From positions 1 to 64,000 of the forward strand of contig NZ_QUCM01000013.1 of the NCBI RefSeq assembly GCF_003473545.1: a DNA stretch of 64,000 bases, written 5' to 3'. Below the pieces are notes generated by a model that was given only the letters and a program-made list of their open reading frames with translations, searched no databases and was not told the DNA's origin. The stretch's first letter is position 1. Each line of letters starts with the position of its first letter. Shown one piece after another: positions 1-8,815 of this stretch. The position numbers and the translations under genes are program-made. This stretch comes from Clostridium sp. AM22-11AC. Lineage in GTDB: Bacteria; Bacillota; Clostridia; Lachnospirales; Lachnospiraceae.

Positions 1-46
1 GCATTTTTAATTCAAAAGAGCGCCGGCGGCGGTCTTTCCTATAAAG

Positions 47-86
47 TAAAAAAATAGGTATACCAGAATATATCCGACATACCTAT
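47..86 (-). terminator. Intrinsic terminator after the TetR gene
   Basis: An 8-base perfect stem, ATAGGTAT (minus strand) with its complement, is followed on the minus strand by a run of seven T. It lies downstream of the TetR gene and fits a Rho-independent terminator for that transcript. Confidence 0.65.
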
Positions 87-98
87 AAATTTACATAG

Positions 99-194
99 CT
101 ACATTTCTATAACTTGTTTCACAAACTGCTCAAAGTAGTCCGCATCAAACACTTCACTTTCCAAACATTTACCTGGTGCATATTCTTTATTTCC
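99..194 (-). pseudogene. Short open remnant after the TetR stop codon
   Basis: The frame of the upstream TetR gene stays open for about 31 further codons after its TAA and ends at a TAG (99-101). The translated stretch is polar and coding-like (YAPGKCLESEVFDADYFEQF in its middle), and the end of TetR and the end of this stretch share the short sequence GAGCAGTTT. It has no start codon of its own. It may be the C-terminal scar of another gene, or an older C-terminus of the regulator cut off by a stop mutation. I do not recognise the family. Confidence 0.25.
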
Positions 195-788
195 TTACCA
201 AAACTGCTCATATAAACTTGGTAAAATACCTTTCGTCACCGTTAACACGATCATCTCAAGAATTTCTTTCTCCGATGTCTGTGAACTTTCCAATTGCCAC
301 CATTTCACCGCTGTGAGAATATTAGATGCAATGATCTGGCTGAAATAGACTGCTTTCTTTTCACTGTTGGGATGAATATGATAGTTTTCACAAAGTTCCT
401 CAAATAATGCATGGCTGTAAATCATATGCATTTCATCAAAAATATTAACAGGAAGCGTCTGCCGCGCCATCATTTTCAAAATCGCTTTCTTCTGTTCAAA
501 AAAATGAAGGATTGGCGAAAAATACGAAATATAATTCTCTTTTTTTCCATTTAAAGCTATAAATCCCGGATTTATTGCCTTTTGGAACTGGACAAGCAAT
601 TCATCCGCTATCTTTTGAATGAGATCATATTTATCCTCATAATTTCTGTAAAACGTAGAGCGATTAATCTGACATTCCTGGATCAGCTGCTTGATAGTAA
701 TATCCTGAAAACGACACTGTTCCAACAGTCTGATAAATGTCATCTGGATATTTTGTCTGGTCTTTGTTACTCTTAAATCTTCGCTCAT
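195..788 (-). CDS. TetR/AcrR family transcriptional regulator
   Basis: This encodes a 197-residue DNA-binding repressor-type protein. The N-terminal helix-turn-helix is clear at about residues 25-60 (TIKQLIQECQINRSTFYRNY followed by DKYDLI), the hallmark of TetR proteins. The remaining helical region would bind a ligand; it is not diagnostic. I chose the ATG at 788 because GAGGAG sits just upstream; a farther ATG at 806 has no ribosome site. The gene is divergent from the flavin reductase at 921, and a perfect 12-base palindrome lies between them, so it probably controls that enzyme and itself. The ligand is unknown. Confidence 0.9.
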   Translation of the reverse strand: MSEDLRVTKTRQNIQMTFIRLLEQCRFQDITIKQLIQECQINRSTFYRNYEDKYDLIQKIADELLVQFQKAINPGFIALNGKKENYISYFSPILHFFEQKKAILKMMARQTLPVNIFDEMHMIYSHALFEELCENYHIHPNSEKKAVYFSQIIASNILTAVKWWQLESSQTSEKEILEMIVLTVTKGILPSLYEQFW

Positions 789-820
789 ATCTCTCCTCTG
801 CAACATTTTACCTTTAAAAG

Positions 821-832
821 TTGCATATGCAA
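821..832. promoter_or_regulatory. Palindromic operator candidate between TetR and reductase genes
   Basis: TTGCATATGCAA is a perfect 12-base palindrome in the 132-base divergent spacer. It is also part of a wider inverted repeat (TGCAAC ... GTTGCA, 799-826). Size and place suit a TetR-dimer operator; binding is inferred. Confidence 0.45.
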
Positions 833-920
833 TTTTTTCTCAACAACTGTTTCTTGTTTAATTTTTCACATTTTATTACAATTCATTATATCAAAAATTT
901 ACGTGAAAGGAAAAGATAAT

Positions 921-2849
921 ATGGAAAACAAGTATTATCCACATTTATTTCAAAAAGGAACTGTTGGCGGTGTTGTCCTGAAAAACCGAATTGTTCGCAA
1001 CTCTATGGGAACTTATCTTGGAAATCCTGACGGAACCGTAACCGACCGTCAGATCAAAGCTTATGCCCAGGCGGCAGATGGCGGTGCCGGACTTATCTTT
1101 ATGGATAACGCAGTCCCGGTTCCAATGGTATCCTGCGGCTTACGGGCAGACAAGGACGAATTCATCGCAGGTCTTACCCTTCTTGCTGAAACAGTAAAAG
1201 AACATGGGGCCGTTCCCGGCATTCAGCTGGCTCATCCGGGCCGAGATGCTGCTTTTGTCGGCAGCGCAGATGTCATTGGTGCATCTGAAATCACTTTTGA
1301 GCCATGGTATGAAATGGGCTATAAGATGCCAAGAGCCCTGACAATAGAAGAAATTCATGATCTGGTTGAACGTTTCGGTGACGCCGCAGTACGATGTAAA
1401 AAAGCTGGTTTTGAAATTATCGAAATCCACGGTGCTGCCGGATGTATTCCGACCAATTTCCTGTCTCCCCACGATAATAAACGTACTGATATGTATGGTG
1501 GCTCTCTGCACAACCGCATGCGTCTGCTCCTGGAAATCGTCAGAAACATCAAAAAGAAATGCGGTCCAAATTTCCCGGTAGGTGTCAAATTAAGTACCGA
1601 AGACTGGGAGCCAGAAGGAATACGTATTGAAGAAACCATTGAGGTAGCAAAGGCATTGGAAAAAGAAGGAGTATCTCATCTGAATATCATGGGTGGAACC
1701 CATGCAACAGCTTCCAGAGAATTCCTGCTGCCAAATGCATTTAACGCCAAACACACAAAAATGCTGAAAGATGCAGTAAACATTCCTGTTTTCATCGGTC
1801 ATAATATTTTCTCTCCAGAAGATGCTGAAAAGATGCTCGCTGAAGGAAATGCCGATTTTGTCGCTTTAGGTCGTTCACAGCTGGCAGAGCCGGCATGGGC
1901 AAAAAAAGCAAAAGAAGGCAGAGCCAGCGATATTAAACCTTGTATCAACTGTCTGATCGGATGTATCGACAGGGGAATGTTGAGCCACACACCGATCCAT
2001 TGTACCGTAAATCCATCCTTATACCGTTTTGAATGCAAACCTGTTGAAAAAGCAGAAACCAGGAAACAGGTTGCAGTAGTCGGAGCCGGTCCTGCAGGCT
2101 GTGAAGCCGCTCTTACTGCTTCAAAACGCGGACATCAGGTTACAATCTATGAAAAGCGATGCATCGGCGGAGCGATGATTGAAGCCAGCAAACCGGAAAA
2201 CAAAGCCAATATCAAACGGTTGATCCACTATTATGAAGATCATATTATGCATGATCCGAACATTACACTGGTAAAAGAAGAAGTTGAATATGAGACTCTC
2301 GTTCATAGCGGTTATGATGCAGTTATCATTGCTGTCGGCGGAAAAACCAGAATATTAAATGTACCTGGAATTGAGAAAAACTCCGTCATTTATGCCAGTG
2401 ATTATTTAAATGGCTCCACAGCAGTAACAGGAAATACTGTAGTTGTGATCGGAGGCGGCATCACCGGTGCGGAAACCGCGCTTGAATTAAATGCCGAAGG
2501 CAAAAAAGTTACTATCGTAGAAATGACGGATGCTTTTCTTGCGAATTTCAGTTCCGCTTGTCAGGCATATCTTGCAACGATCAATGAAACAGACATAAAG
2601 ATCCTGACTGGCAAACGCCTGACCGCTGTCCATGAAAACAATGTCATTCTGACCGATCGATGGGGTAATGAAACAACGGTTCCGGCTGACAGTGTAGTCA
2701 TCGCCGCCGGTTTTACCCGCCAGAATGAACTGAGCGATAAACTGGAAGAAAATACAGATATGCAGGTATTCAATGTTGGAGACAGCAAACGCGTTCGTCA
2801 GATCTATGACGCAATCCATGAAGGATTTATTGCTGCAAGACAGATTTAA
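921..2849 (+). CDS. Iron-sulfur flavoenzyme, 2-enoate / 2,4-dienoyl-CoA reductase type
   Basis: This 642-residue NAD(P)H-dependent reductase has the layout of FadH, 2-enoate reductases and the BaiCD/BaiH bile-acid enzymes. An Old Yellow Enzyme FMN barrel fills about residues 1-370, with the substrate-side HGAAGCIPTNFLSP motif. A four-cysteine cluster motif (CINCLIGC plus a later IHC) at about 340-360 binds 4Fe-4S. Then come two dinucleotide folds, GAGPAG near 385 (FAD) and GGGITGAE near 508 (NADH). Start at ATG 921 follows AAAGGA; an upstream in-frame GTG at 903 lacks a site. It reduces activated C=C bonds; the substrate cannot be read from sequence. The divergent TetR gene is the likely regulator. 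Confidence 0.9.
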   Translation: MENKYYPHLFQKGTVGGVVLKNRIVRNSMGTYLGNPDGTVTDRQIKAYAQAADGGAGLIFMDNAVPVPMVSCGLRADKDEFIAGLTLLAETVKEHGAVPGIQLAHPGRDAAFVGSADVIGASEITFEPWYEMGYKMPRALTIEEIHDLVERFGDAAVRCKKAGFEIIEIHGAAGCIPTNFLSPHDNKRTDMYGGSLHNRMRLLLEIVRNIKKKCGPNFPVGVKLSTEDWEPEGIRIEETIEVAKALEKEGVSHLNIMGGTHATASREFLLPNAFNAKHTKMLKDAVNIPVFIGHNIFSPEDAEKMLAEGNADFVALGRSQLAEPAWAKKAKEGRASDIKPCINCLIGCIDRGMLSHTPIHCTVNPSLYRFECKPVEKAETRKQVAVVGAGPAGCEAALTASKRGHQVTIYEKRCIGGAMIEASKPENKANIKRLIHYYEDHIMHDPNITLVKEEVEYETLVHSGYDAVIIAVGGKTRILNVPGIEKNSVIYASDYLNGSTAVTGNTVVVIGGGITGAETALELNAEGKKVTIVEMTDAFLANFSSACQAYLATINETDIKILTGKRLTAVHENNVILTDRWGNETTVPADSVVIAAGFTRQNELSDKLEENTDMQVFNVGDSKRVRQIYDAIHEGFIAARQI

Positions 2850-2895
2850 CACCATTGCACCCACTCTGTCTTCCTTGATCAAATCCAACTATAAA

Positions 2896-2934
2896 CGACC
2901 GTCGGATGAATATTCCGGCGGTCGATAGCTTTTT
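2896..2934 (+). terminator. Intrinsic terminator after the flavin reductase
   Basis: A 10-base stem (CGACCGTCGG with CCGGCGGTCG, one G-T pair) has a 9-base loop and is followed by a short T-run (CTTTTT). It lies 47 bases after the reductase stop. Confidence 0.7.
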
Positions 2935-3006
2935 CACGATTTATTCAGGTTTCCTTTTCTTTTTTAGGTTTATTATCTTTCTTTTCCGTATAGACAAAGC
3001 TGCCAG

Positions 3007-3261
3007 CTATACCCCCGTCAGGTACAGTCCTAACTCCCTTCCAAGAGTCTGGGCAATTCCAATGCTTTGTCCAGGCAGTGATGTTGTATACTGTACACCA
3101 AATCGCCTTCCACTGCAGTTACCTGTAGCATATAAACCGGGAATTGGTTCAAAATCACGGTTTAAGACCTGCTGATGTTCATCGATCTCCAGTCCGCTGA
3201 CTGTTACCAGTATTTTTAAAGACTGGCCACCTGGTCTGTGGCTGTCTTTTATTATACCGCT
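3007..3261 (-). pseudogene. C-terminal remnant of an FAD-dependent fumarate-reductase-like flavoprotein
   Basis: The minus strand is open for 84 codons to a TAG at 3007-3009 but has no plausible start or ribosome site. Its translation carries features typical of the C-terminus of fumarate reductase/KsdD-like flavoproteins: a VTVSGLEID strand, the PIPGLYATGNCSGRRFGVQY FAD-binding turn, then LPGQSIGIAQTLGRELG. Such proteins are usually over 500 residues, so only about the last 75 residues remain. It lies just after the M20 gene, on the same strand, and before the convergent reductase terminator. The rest of the 2850-3280 interval shows nothing else. Confidence 0.8.
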
Positions 3262-3280
3262 TCACTTCTTTTAGGAAATC

Positions 3281-4468
3281 TTACTCTGTCTCCATCTGCT
3301 CTTTCCGCTTTCTTTCTTCAAATTCTTCTTTCATTTTCTGAAGAAATTCCGGGTGTTCCAGAATATCCATACAGGTTCCGGCTAAGATCTCAGAGCCGGA
3401 GCGCAGGGCTTCGTGGGCTTTTTGGTTTTTTCCGGCTTCCAAATATTCTTTGGAATGTGCTGCAGTTCCTTCTGGTACAAAGGCAGTGCGGATACAGCAG
3501 CCTGGTACTTCATACATGACATTTCCAAAATCGGTGGAACCTGTTTTTTCTCTTGGGCCTGTGATCTGGGGGGCCTGGAAGAAATGGGCATTTTCCATGA
3601 TCAGGTCATTTAATGTTACACAGGGGATCTTTGCCTTAAACGGATAGCTGCGCTCAAGATCGCAGGTGGTTCCCGTCATCAGGCATGCACCTTTGATAAT
3701 ATCTTTAAACCGGGGAACGATCACATTTCCCAGATAATCGGTGCTGTAAGAACGCAGTGTATACTCTGCTTTTGCCCGTCCCGGAACAATATTGGATGGA
3801 CCGCCTGCATCCAGAATTGTATAATGCATCCGTGAGTCTTCTAATACATGCTCACGCATAAATTCAATGGCCTGGAAAGAGAGAAGAGCTGCGTCGAAAG
3901 CACTCTTTCCCTTATGTGGGCTCATAGCTGCATGGCTTTCTACCCCGTGAAAAGTCACATAGAAGCACTCCAGTGCCATGCATCGCAGATCAACACAGGT
4001 TGAAGGCGCTGCATGCATCATCAGTGCAATATCTATATCCTTAAAACAGCCCTTTTCCTGCATAATGATCTTGCCGCCAATGGTCTCTTCTGCAGGTGTA
4101 CCATATATAACGATCTTATAAGGCTGGTCTTTGCAGGTATCGCGTAGTGCCAGGGCAGCACCGATCACAGATGGCCCCTGCATATGGTGTCCGCATGCAT
4201 GTCCAATATCTTTCAGGGCATCATATTCTGCCAGAAGGCCAAAAGATGGTCCTCCCTGTCCCTGCTCATAAACAGCCCGAAATGCGGTTGGAAGTCCTGC
4301 GATCCCTTTTTCTACCTGAAATCCCATTTTTTCCAGATAATCAGTCAAAAGGCCGGCTGATCTTACCTCTTCCATTCCCGGTTCTGCAAGATCATATATT
4401 TCATCTGCTATTTTGACCAGTTCCGGCAAATACTGGTCAACCGCCTGTTTTATGACTTCTTTTTTCAT
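3281..4468 (-). CDS. M20 family metallo-amidohydrolase
   Basis: This 395-residue protein belongs to the M20D group, which includes aminobenzoyl-glutamate and N-acyl amino acid hydrolases. Metal-site motifs are visible: AEYDAL at 80-85, GHACGHH at 89-95, the EE pair in GTPAEE (about 127-128) and MMHAAP near 152. A dimerisation domain follows and the catalytic domain resumes near the end. Length matches the family. It is the third gene after the YfcC transporter and an M28-like peptidase, 13 bases from the latter, with CAGGAG before its ATG. The setting suggests cleavage of imported peptides or N-acyl amino acids; the exact substrate is unknown. Confidence 0.88.
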   Translation of the reverse strand: MKKEVIKQAVDQYLPELVKIADEIYDLAEPGMEEVRSAGLLTDYLEKMGFQVEKGIAGLPTAFRAVYEQGQGGPSFGLLAEYDALKDIGHACGHHMQGPSVIGAALALRDTCKDQPYKIVIYGTPAEETIGGKIIMQEKGCFKDIDIALMMHAAPSTCVDLRCMALECFYVTFHGVESHAAMSPHKGKSAFDAALLSFQAIEFMREHVLEDSRMHYTILDAGGPSNIVPGRAKAEYTLRSYSTDYLGNVIVPRFKDIIKGACLMTGTTCDLERSYPFKAKIPCVTLNDLIMENAHFFQAPQITGPREKTGSTDFGNVMYEVPGCCIRTAFVPEGTAAHSKEYLEAGKNQKAHEALRSGSEILAGTCMDILEHPEFLQKMKEEFEERKRKEQMETE

Positions 4469-4481
4469 GTATATACTCCTG

Positions 4482-6188
4482 TTAAAATTCCTGTTCTATT
4501 TGTTTCTGTAATTTTCTCAGTTCCGTTACCATTCGATTTCTCTGGCGTATAAATGTGGTATGGTAAAACAGTTCCCAGTCTTTCGGACCTTTTTGAAAGT
4601 CTCCTTTTGCTGATGCGCCAAGTAAATGTAACGGACCGTATGCAAAGGAGGTATCCTGTTCATATGCAGATCCGGAAGAATGCATGAGACGGCTGATTAC
4701 TCCGCCTGTTATCCTGCAGAGGCGGTTGTGATCTTCTAAGTGTATTGGTTCACCTTTCTCCTGTTCTTCTGTGTTCCATTTTTTCTCCAGATCCACGCAT
4801 AACTGGATCACTGTTTTTAACTGCTTCTGTATTTCCTCAATTTCTTCCCCATACTTAGAAGAATTTTTTAACGGTTCCAGATACCCATTCCATGTATGAA
4901 AGTATTCAGAAAAATCTGCAGGAAGCATTTCTTCATTTAAAAGTCCGCATAAGAGAGAACGAACCACTGCCCCATCCCGCATCAAACCATCAAAATCGAT
5001 CTTGTCAAAGGTATCTTCCGCTGTATGCCACCAGTACACACCAGGTCCAGGTGCATCTGACTGTTTTCTTTCTTTTCTTGCTTCATATCTTGGATTGATA
5101 TGATAAGGGATCTCTGCTCCCCAGAAAGACTGATCCGCACCGCGGCCAATCCGTCCGATCTGAATCTCTGCCAGTGGATCTGCTTCCATTACATGTTCTT
5201 TCAGCCATTTTGTTCCTTCCAAACCGGCGGTCCGGATGGCAAGGGTATGGTCCGCGCCTTTTGAACCAAGAAGATCCAGATTTACATGGGCAATACAGTT
5301 TTCATATAATTCATCCCAGTGGTGATCACAGTACCAGGTTGAACCCATATACCGTCCATTGGAATGCCCCGGCCACCAGGCAATTTTTAAAGAATAGGCA
5401 AGCTGTTCCTTCCTATCCTGGAAATATCTGACAAGTTCCAGAGCCAGTGCATTGGCAGTACAGTTGTCAAAAGCACCTCTGTACCAGGTATCATAATGGC
5501 AGGAAAGCAGGACAAAATCCTTTTTTCTGCCTGGAATATCTGCTATGGGAAGCTGCACGCTGCGTACTCCCGTATCTACCTGGCTGTCCAGATCGGCATA
5601 GAGGATCTGTCCATTTTTCCAGGCATTTTCCAGTTTCTGGATCAGATACTCTCCTTTCGGACCAGATATTGCTACCACCGGCATCTTAAGCTGAAACAGG
5701 GACGAATCCATATCCGGAGTCCCCCAGACAGGACTGACTGTATCCTCATGGATCACATCTTCTCCGGAAGTCCAGATCTGGATCCATCCGGCAGCTCCAT
5801 ACTGTTCCAGCATTTTTGCATACCGCTCATCATAACCATATCCCAACACCAGCTTTCCGGAAACATTTTCTAAAAACTGCTTCTGTCTGTCCATAGAAAC
5901 TGCTTCTCTGGTTCCAGGATCATACACCAGGGGAACATGAAGGGATTTTCCTGTACTTTCAGAAAAAGATCTGGGACGACTGGGAATTTCTTTTCCATCT
6001 ACGGTCAAAACACTTTTTACCGGATTACTTAAATAAGCAGGAAATGTTTCTGTATGGCAGGAGACTCCGTATTTTTTTAATACGTCTGAAATATAGGCAA
6101 CTGCCTGAAGTGCTTCCGGTTCTCCTGTCAGTTTATCAAAGGAACACAAATATTCCAGATGTTTTTTTAACCGTTCTTTCTCTTCCAT
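4482..6188 (-). CDS. M28-like peptidase lacking the usual catalytic glutamates
   Basis: This 568-residue protein has an inserted PA-like region at about 85-200 and an M28 aminopeptidase core from about 205. Expected zinc ligands are present: H231 and D233 in SCHYD, D241 in GAFDN, D305 in VNLDLLG and H388 in WWHTAED. At the place where M28 enzymes carry the Glu-Glu pair (AEExGLxGS), this protein reads PGHSNGRYMGS, so H275-S276 replace it. It may use altered chemistry or serve as a binding protein. No signal peptide is seen, so it should be cytoplasmic. It lies between the YfcC transporter and the M20 hydrolase in one operon. Confidence 0.82.
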   Translation of the reverse strand: MEEKERLKKHLEYLCSFDKLTGEPEALQAVAYISDVLKKYGVSCHTETFPAYLSNPVKSVLTVDGKEIPSRPRSFSESTGKSLHVPLVYDPGTREAVSMDRQKQFLENVSGKLVLGYGYDERYAKMLEQYGAAGWIQIWTSGEDVIHEDTVSPVWGTPDMDSSLFQLKMPVVAISGPKGEYLIQKLENAWKNGQILYADLDSQVDTGVRSVQLPIADIPGRKKDFVLLSCHYDTWYRGAFDNCTANALALELVRYFQDRKEQLAYSLKIAWWPGHSNGRYMGSTWYCDHHWDELYENCIAHVNLDLLGSKGADHTLAIRTAGLEGTKWLKEHVMEADPLAEIQIGRIGRGADQSFWGAEIPYHINPRYEARKERKQSDAPGPGVYWWHTAEDTFDKIDFDGLMRDGAVVRSLLCGLLNEEMLPADFSEYFHTWNGYLEPLKNSSKYGEEIEEIQKQLKTVIQLCVDLEKKWNTEEQEKGEPIHLEDHNRLCRITGGVISRLMHSSGSAYEQDTSFAYGPLHLLGASAKGDFQKGPKDWELFYHTTFIRQRNRMVTELRKLQKQIEQEF

Positions 6189-6242
6189 TTTTATTTTCCC
6201 TCCTGTTACCGTTATCTGGTTCCGTTATTTCCCAACTGTTTA

Positions 6243-7637
6243 TTAATAACCAATTCCAATGGCGCCCAGCATAAACAGGCAGCCTGCAAATGTCCAGATC
6301 AAAAACAGAGGCATCATAAATTTCAGCCACTTTGCATAAGGGATCTTGGAAACGATCAGATATCCCATTAATGCAGAGGAAGTTGGCAGAACAGAGTTGG
6401 AAAATCCATCACCTAACTGGAATGCAAGAACAGCTGTCTGTCTGGTAATTCCGATCAGATCTGCTACAGGTACCATTAACGGCATGGTAACAGCTGCCTG
6501 TCCCGTACCGGATGTGATGACGCAGTTTACCAGTGACTGTGCTAAAAACATTCCCACAGCCTTTAAGGACTGAGGCATTGTATTTACAAGACTTGCAATG
6601 GCATGAACAATGGTATCTAAGATCAGGGCATCTGAAAGTGCCATTTCCACGCCGCGGGCAATACCGACGATCAGGGCGCCTACTACAATTCCCTTCGCTC
6701 CGGCCCCAAAGGTAGAAGCGATCTTATTCGGACTGTAACGGTTGATAATGCCGCAGACAACTCCCATGGTAATAAAAATCGCTGACATTTCTTCAAAATA
6801 CCAGTCCAGTTTACTTAAACCATAGATCAGGGCAGCAAAACCTACCACGATCACGCCCAGTGTAAGACCATGTGTCAGAGTCATTGCCTCATCCTTATCA
6901 TCAAAAACAAATTCATTGTCATCTGGTTCCCCATAGATAATGCTCTTGGCAGGGTCTGCTTTTACACGTTTTGCATACCAGGTAATATAAACCGTATTAA
7001 TGACCAGCAATACTACAAGGATAAATAATCTGTATCCCATACCGGAAAACATGGGGATTTCCGCAATATCCTGGGCAACACCAACATTAAATGGATTTAA
7101 GATACCAGCAGTAAAACCGGAAGCCGCACCCATAGCGATCATAGCTGTACCTGTTACTTTATCCAGTCCCAGTGAAGTGGCCAGAGCAATTCCGATCGGT
7201 ACAAAGATCATAACTTCCGTTGACATTCCCATGGTTGCGCCAAAAATGGAAAACAGTACCAGAAAAGCCGGGATAACAAAAAATTCTCTTCCCTTAAATG
7301 CTTTTGACATTTTTTTGCATAAAACAGTCAGCACCCCTGTGGAGGTAATGATCTCAAAAGAACCTCCGATGATCAGGATAAAGGTTACTGTACTTGCTGC
7401 TTTAACGATCGCCCGGTAGATCAATGAAGGGATTGAAAAAAAGCTTACCGGGGCTGACTCTACATAGTGGAAACTGCCTGCTTCAACAAGGGTTCTTCCT
7501 GTTGCCTCATCTGCATACCGGGTATACTCTCCTGCCGGTACAACATAGGTTGCTGCTACTGCGATCAGGATCAGCACTACAAGGATAACAAATGTATGCG
7601 GAGCCTGAAACGACCTTTTTTCTTTTGTCTTTTCCAT
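6243..7637 (-). CDS. YfcC-family membrane transporter
   Basis: This 464-residue integral membrane protein has about 11-13 hydrophobic helices. The N-terminal FVILVVLILIAVAATYVVPA with PAGEYTR, the SGFTAGILNPFNVGVAQ loop and the late SGTGQAAVTMPLMVPV loop are typical of the YfcC/DcuC ion-transporter superfamily. Homologues have been linked to dicarboxylate, amino acid or peptide movement; the substrate here is not determinable. It is the first gene of a three-gene unit with two hydrolases and has its own promoter, divergent from a LysR gene. That arrangement points to uptake of a peptide or N-acyl compound that the hydrolases then split. Confidence 0.85.
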   Translation of the reverse strand: MEKTKEKRSFQAPHTFVILVVLILIAVAATYVVPAGEYTRYADEATGRTLVEAGSFHYVESAPVSFFSIPSLIYRAIVKAASTVTFILIIGGSFEIITSTGVLTVLCKKMSKAFKGREFFVIPAFLVLFSIFGATMGMSTEVMIFVPIGIALATSLGLDKVTGTAMIAMGAASGFTAGILNPFNVGVAQDIAEIPMFSGMGYRLFILVVLLVINTVYITWYAKRVKADPAKSIIYGEPDDNEFVFDDKDEAMTLTHGLTLGVIVVGFAALIYGLSKLDWYFEEMSAIFITMGVVCGIINRYSPNKIASTFGAGAKGIVVGALIVGIARGVEMALSDALILDTIVHAIASLVNTMPQSLKAVGMFLAQSLVNCVITSGTGQAAVTMPLMVPVADLIGITRQTAVLAFQLGDGFSNSVLPTSSALMGYLIVSKIPYAKWLKFMMPLFLIWTFAGCLFMLGAIGIGY

Positions 7638-7673
7638 AATTCATGCCCTTTCTTGATAATTTTTATTTCTTAA

Positions 7674-7702
7674 ACTATAATGAATAAATAAAATTAAATC
7701 AA
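7674..7702 (-). promoter_or_regulatory. Sigma-A promoter for the transporter-peptidase operon
   Basis: On the minus strand TTGATT (7697-7702) is separated by 17 bases from TATAGT (7674-7679), 37 bases before the transporter ATG. The surrounding spacer is very AT-rich with short TTAA-type inverted repeats that could be LysR half sites. Confidence 0.6.
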
Positions 7703-7784
7703 GTTTAATATTTTTAATATTTCATTTAATATTATTTATTTTTATGCATAGTATACAAATATTTATACATTGGAGGGAAAAACT

Positions 7785-8696
7785 ATGGATATGAAGGAAC
7801 AGGTTTACATGCTTGCTATTGAAAAATATAAAGGAATAAAAGATGCAGCCCAGTCTCTGCATATTTCCCCGCCTGCACTGAGTATTTTTTTAAGTAATCT
7901 GGAAGAACGCAGCGGTGTGCATTTTTTTGACCGGATCGGGAAACAGTTTATACCTACCCAGGCAGGAAAAATTTATCTGGAACATGCAAGAAAAATGATA
8001 AACATACGAGATGATTATGAAGACGAATTAAAGAAATATATACACGGTTCCTCTGGAACGATCCGCTTCGGGATCCACCCAAGACGGACTCTTTATCTTC
8101 TATCCCAGGTCCTGCCCCGTTTCTCTGCCAGGTATCCGGATGTGGAGCTGATCCCTTATGAAGCTTCTTCGGAGCGTATGGTAGAACTTCTCTTAAATGG
8201 GGAACTGGACTTTGCCATTATCAATCTCACCTCGGATCATCCGCTTTTAGAATACCACTTATTATATGAGGACTATATGGTTGCGGTTGTAGCTGCCGAT
8301 CACCCGGTCTGTAGAAAAATGGGATCCGCTTCCACCGATGATGATCCTGTATTGATCGATCTAAAAGAATTTAACGGTGAACGTTTTATTCTCCAGAAAC
8401 CGGAGCAGTCTTCCAGACATTATACAGATCTGGCAATTGCCCATGATCACGCAGAACCCGGAAGCATTTTTCTTTTGGAAAATCTGGAGTCTTCTGCCCA
8501 GTTAGCAGCAGAGGGTTATGGAATTTCCTTTAATTTTTACCAGTATATGAGACGTTTCCATTATCCAAAACCAGTACGCTGTTTTCGGATCGGAGGTTCC
8601 GCTGAAAAAACCATATATTCTATTGTTACATTGAAAGGAAAACATACCATTGCCCCGATGCAGGAACTGATCGGACTCATCAAGCAGTTTGCTTAA
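7785..8696 (+). CDS. LysR family transcriptional regulator
   Basis: This 303-residue regulator has an N-terminal winged helix-turn-helix (KDAAQSLHISPPALSIFLSN then LEERSGVHFFDR, about residues 15-50) and a periplasmic-binding-like effector domain from about 90. ATG 7785 follows GGAGGG at 7 bases; an upstream in-frame TTG at 7770 overlaps that site and is rejected. It is divergent from the YfcC-M28-M20 operon, the classic LysR arrangement, so it probably activates those genes in response to their substrate. The inducer is unknown. Confidence 0.9.
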   Translation: MDMKEQVYMLAIEKYKGIKDAAQSLHISPPALSIFLSNLEERSGVHFFDRIGKQFIPTQAGKIYLEHARKMINIRDDYEDELKKYIHGSSGTIRFGIHPRRTLYLLSQVLPRFSARYPDVELIPYEASSERMVELLLNGELDFAIINLTSDHPLLEYHLLYEDYMVAVVAADHPVCRKMGSASTDDDPVLIDLKEFNGERFILQKPEQSSRHYTDLAIAHDHAEPGSIFLLENLESSAQLAAEGYGISFNFYQYMRRFHYPKPVRCFRIGGSAEKTIYSIVTLKGKHTIAPMQELIGLIKQFA

Positions 8697-8730
8697 AATC
8701 GTTAAGCAGATGGATCGGGTATAAACTACC

Positions 8731-8761
8731 AAAAAGGAGCCGCCAGGGGGCGACTCCTTTT
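8731..8761. terminator. Bidirectional terminator between LysR and purine permease genes
   Basis: An almost perfect hairpin pairs AAAAGGAG-CGCC with GGCG-CTCCTTTT. With A-tract on one side and T-tract on the other it can stop the LysR transcript (+) and the convergent permease transcript (-). Confidence 0.75.
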
Positions 8762-8815
8762 GATATGCATGTGCAGCAACCATTCGGTTGTCAATAATCC
8801 GCAAAAACGGATCAA

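Noticed and set aside
2906..3175. Plus-strand 89-codon frame after the flavin reductase
   Set aside because: The coding signal is on the minus strand, where the flavoprotein remnant reads in frame.
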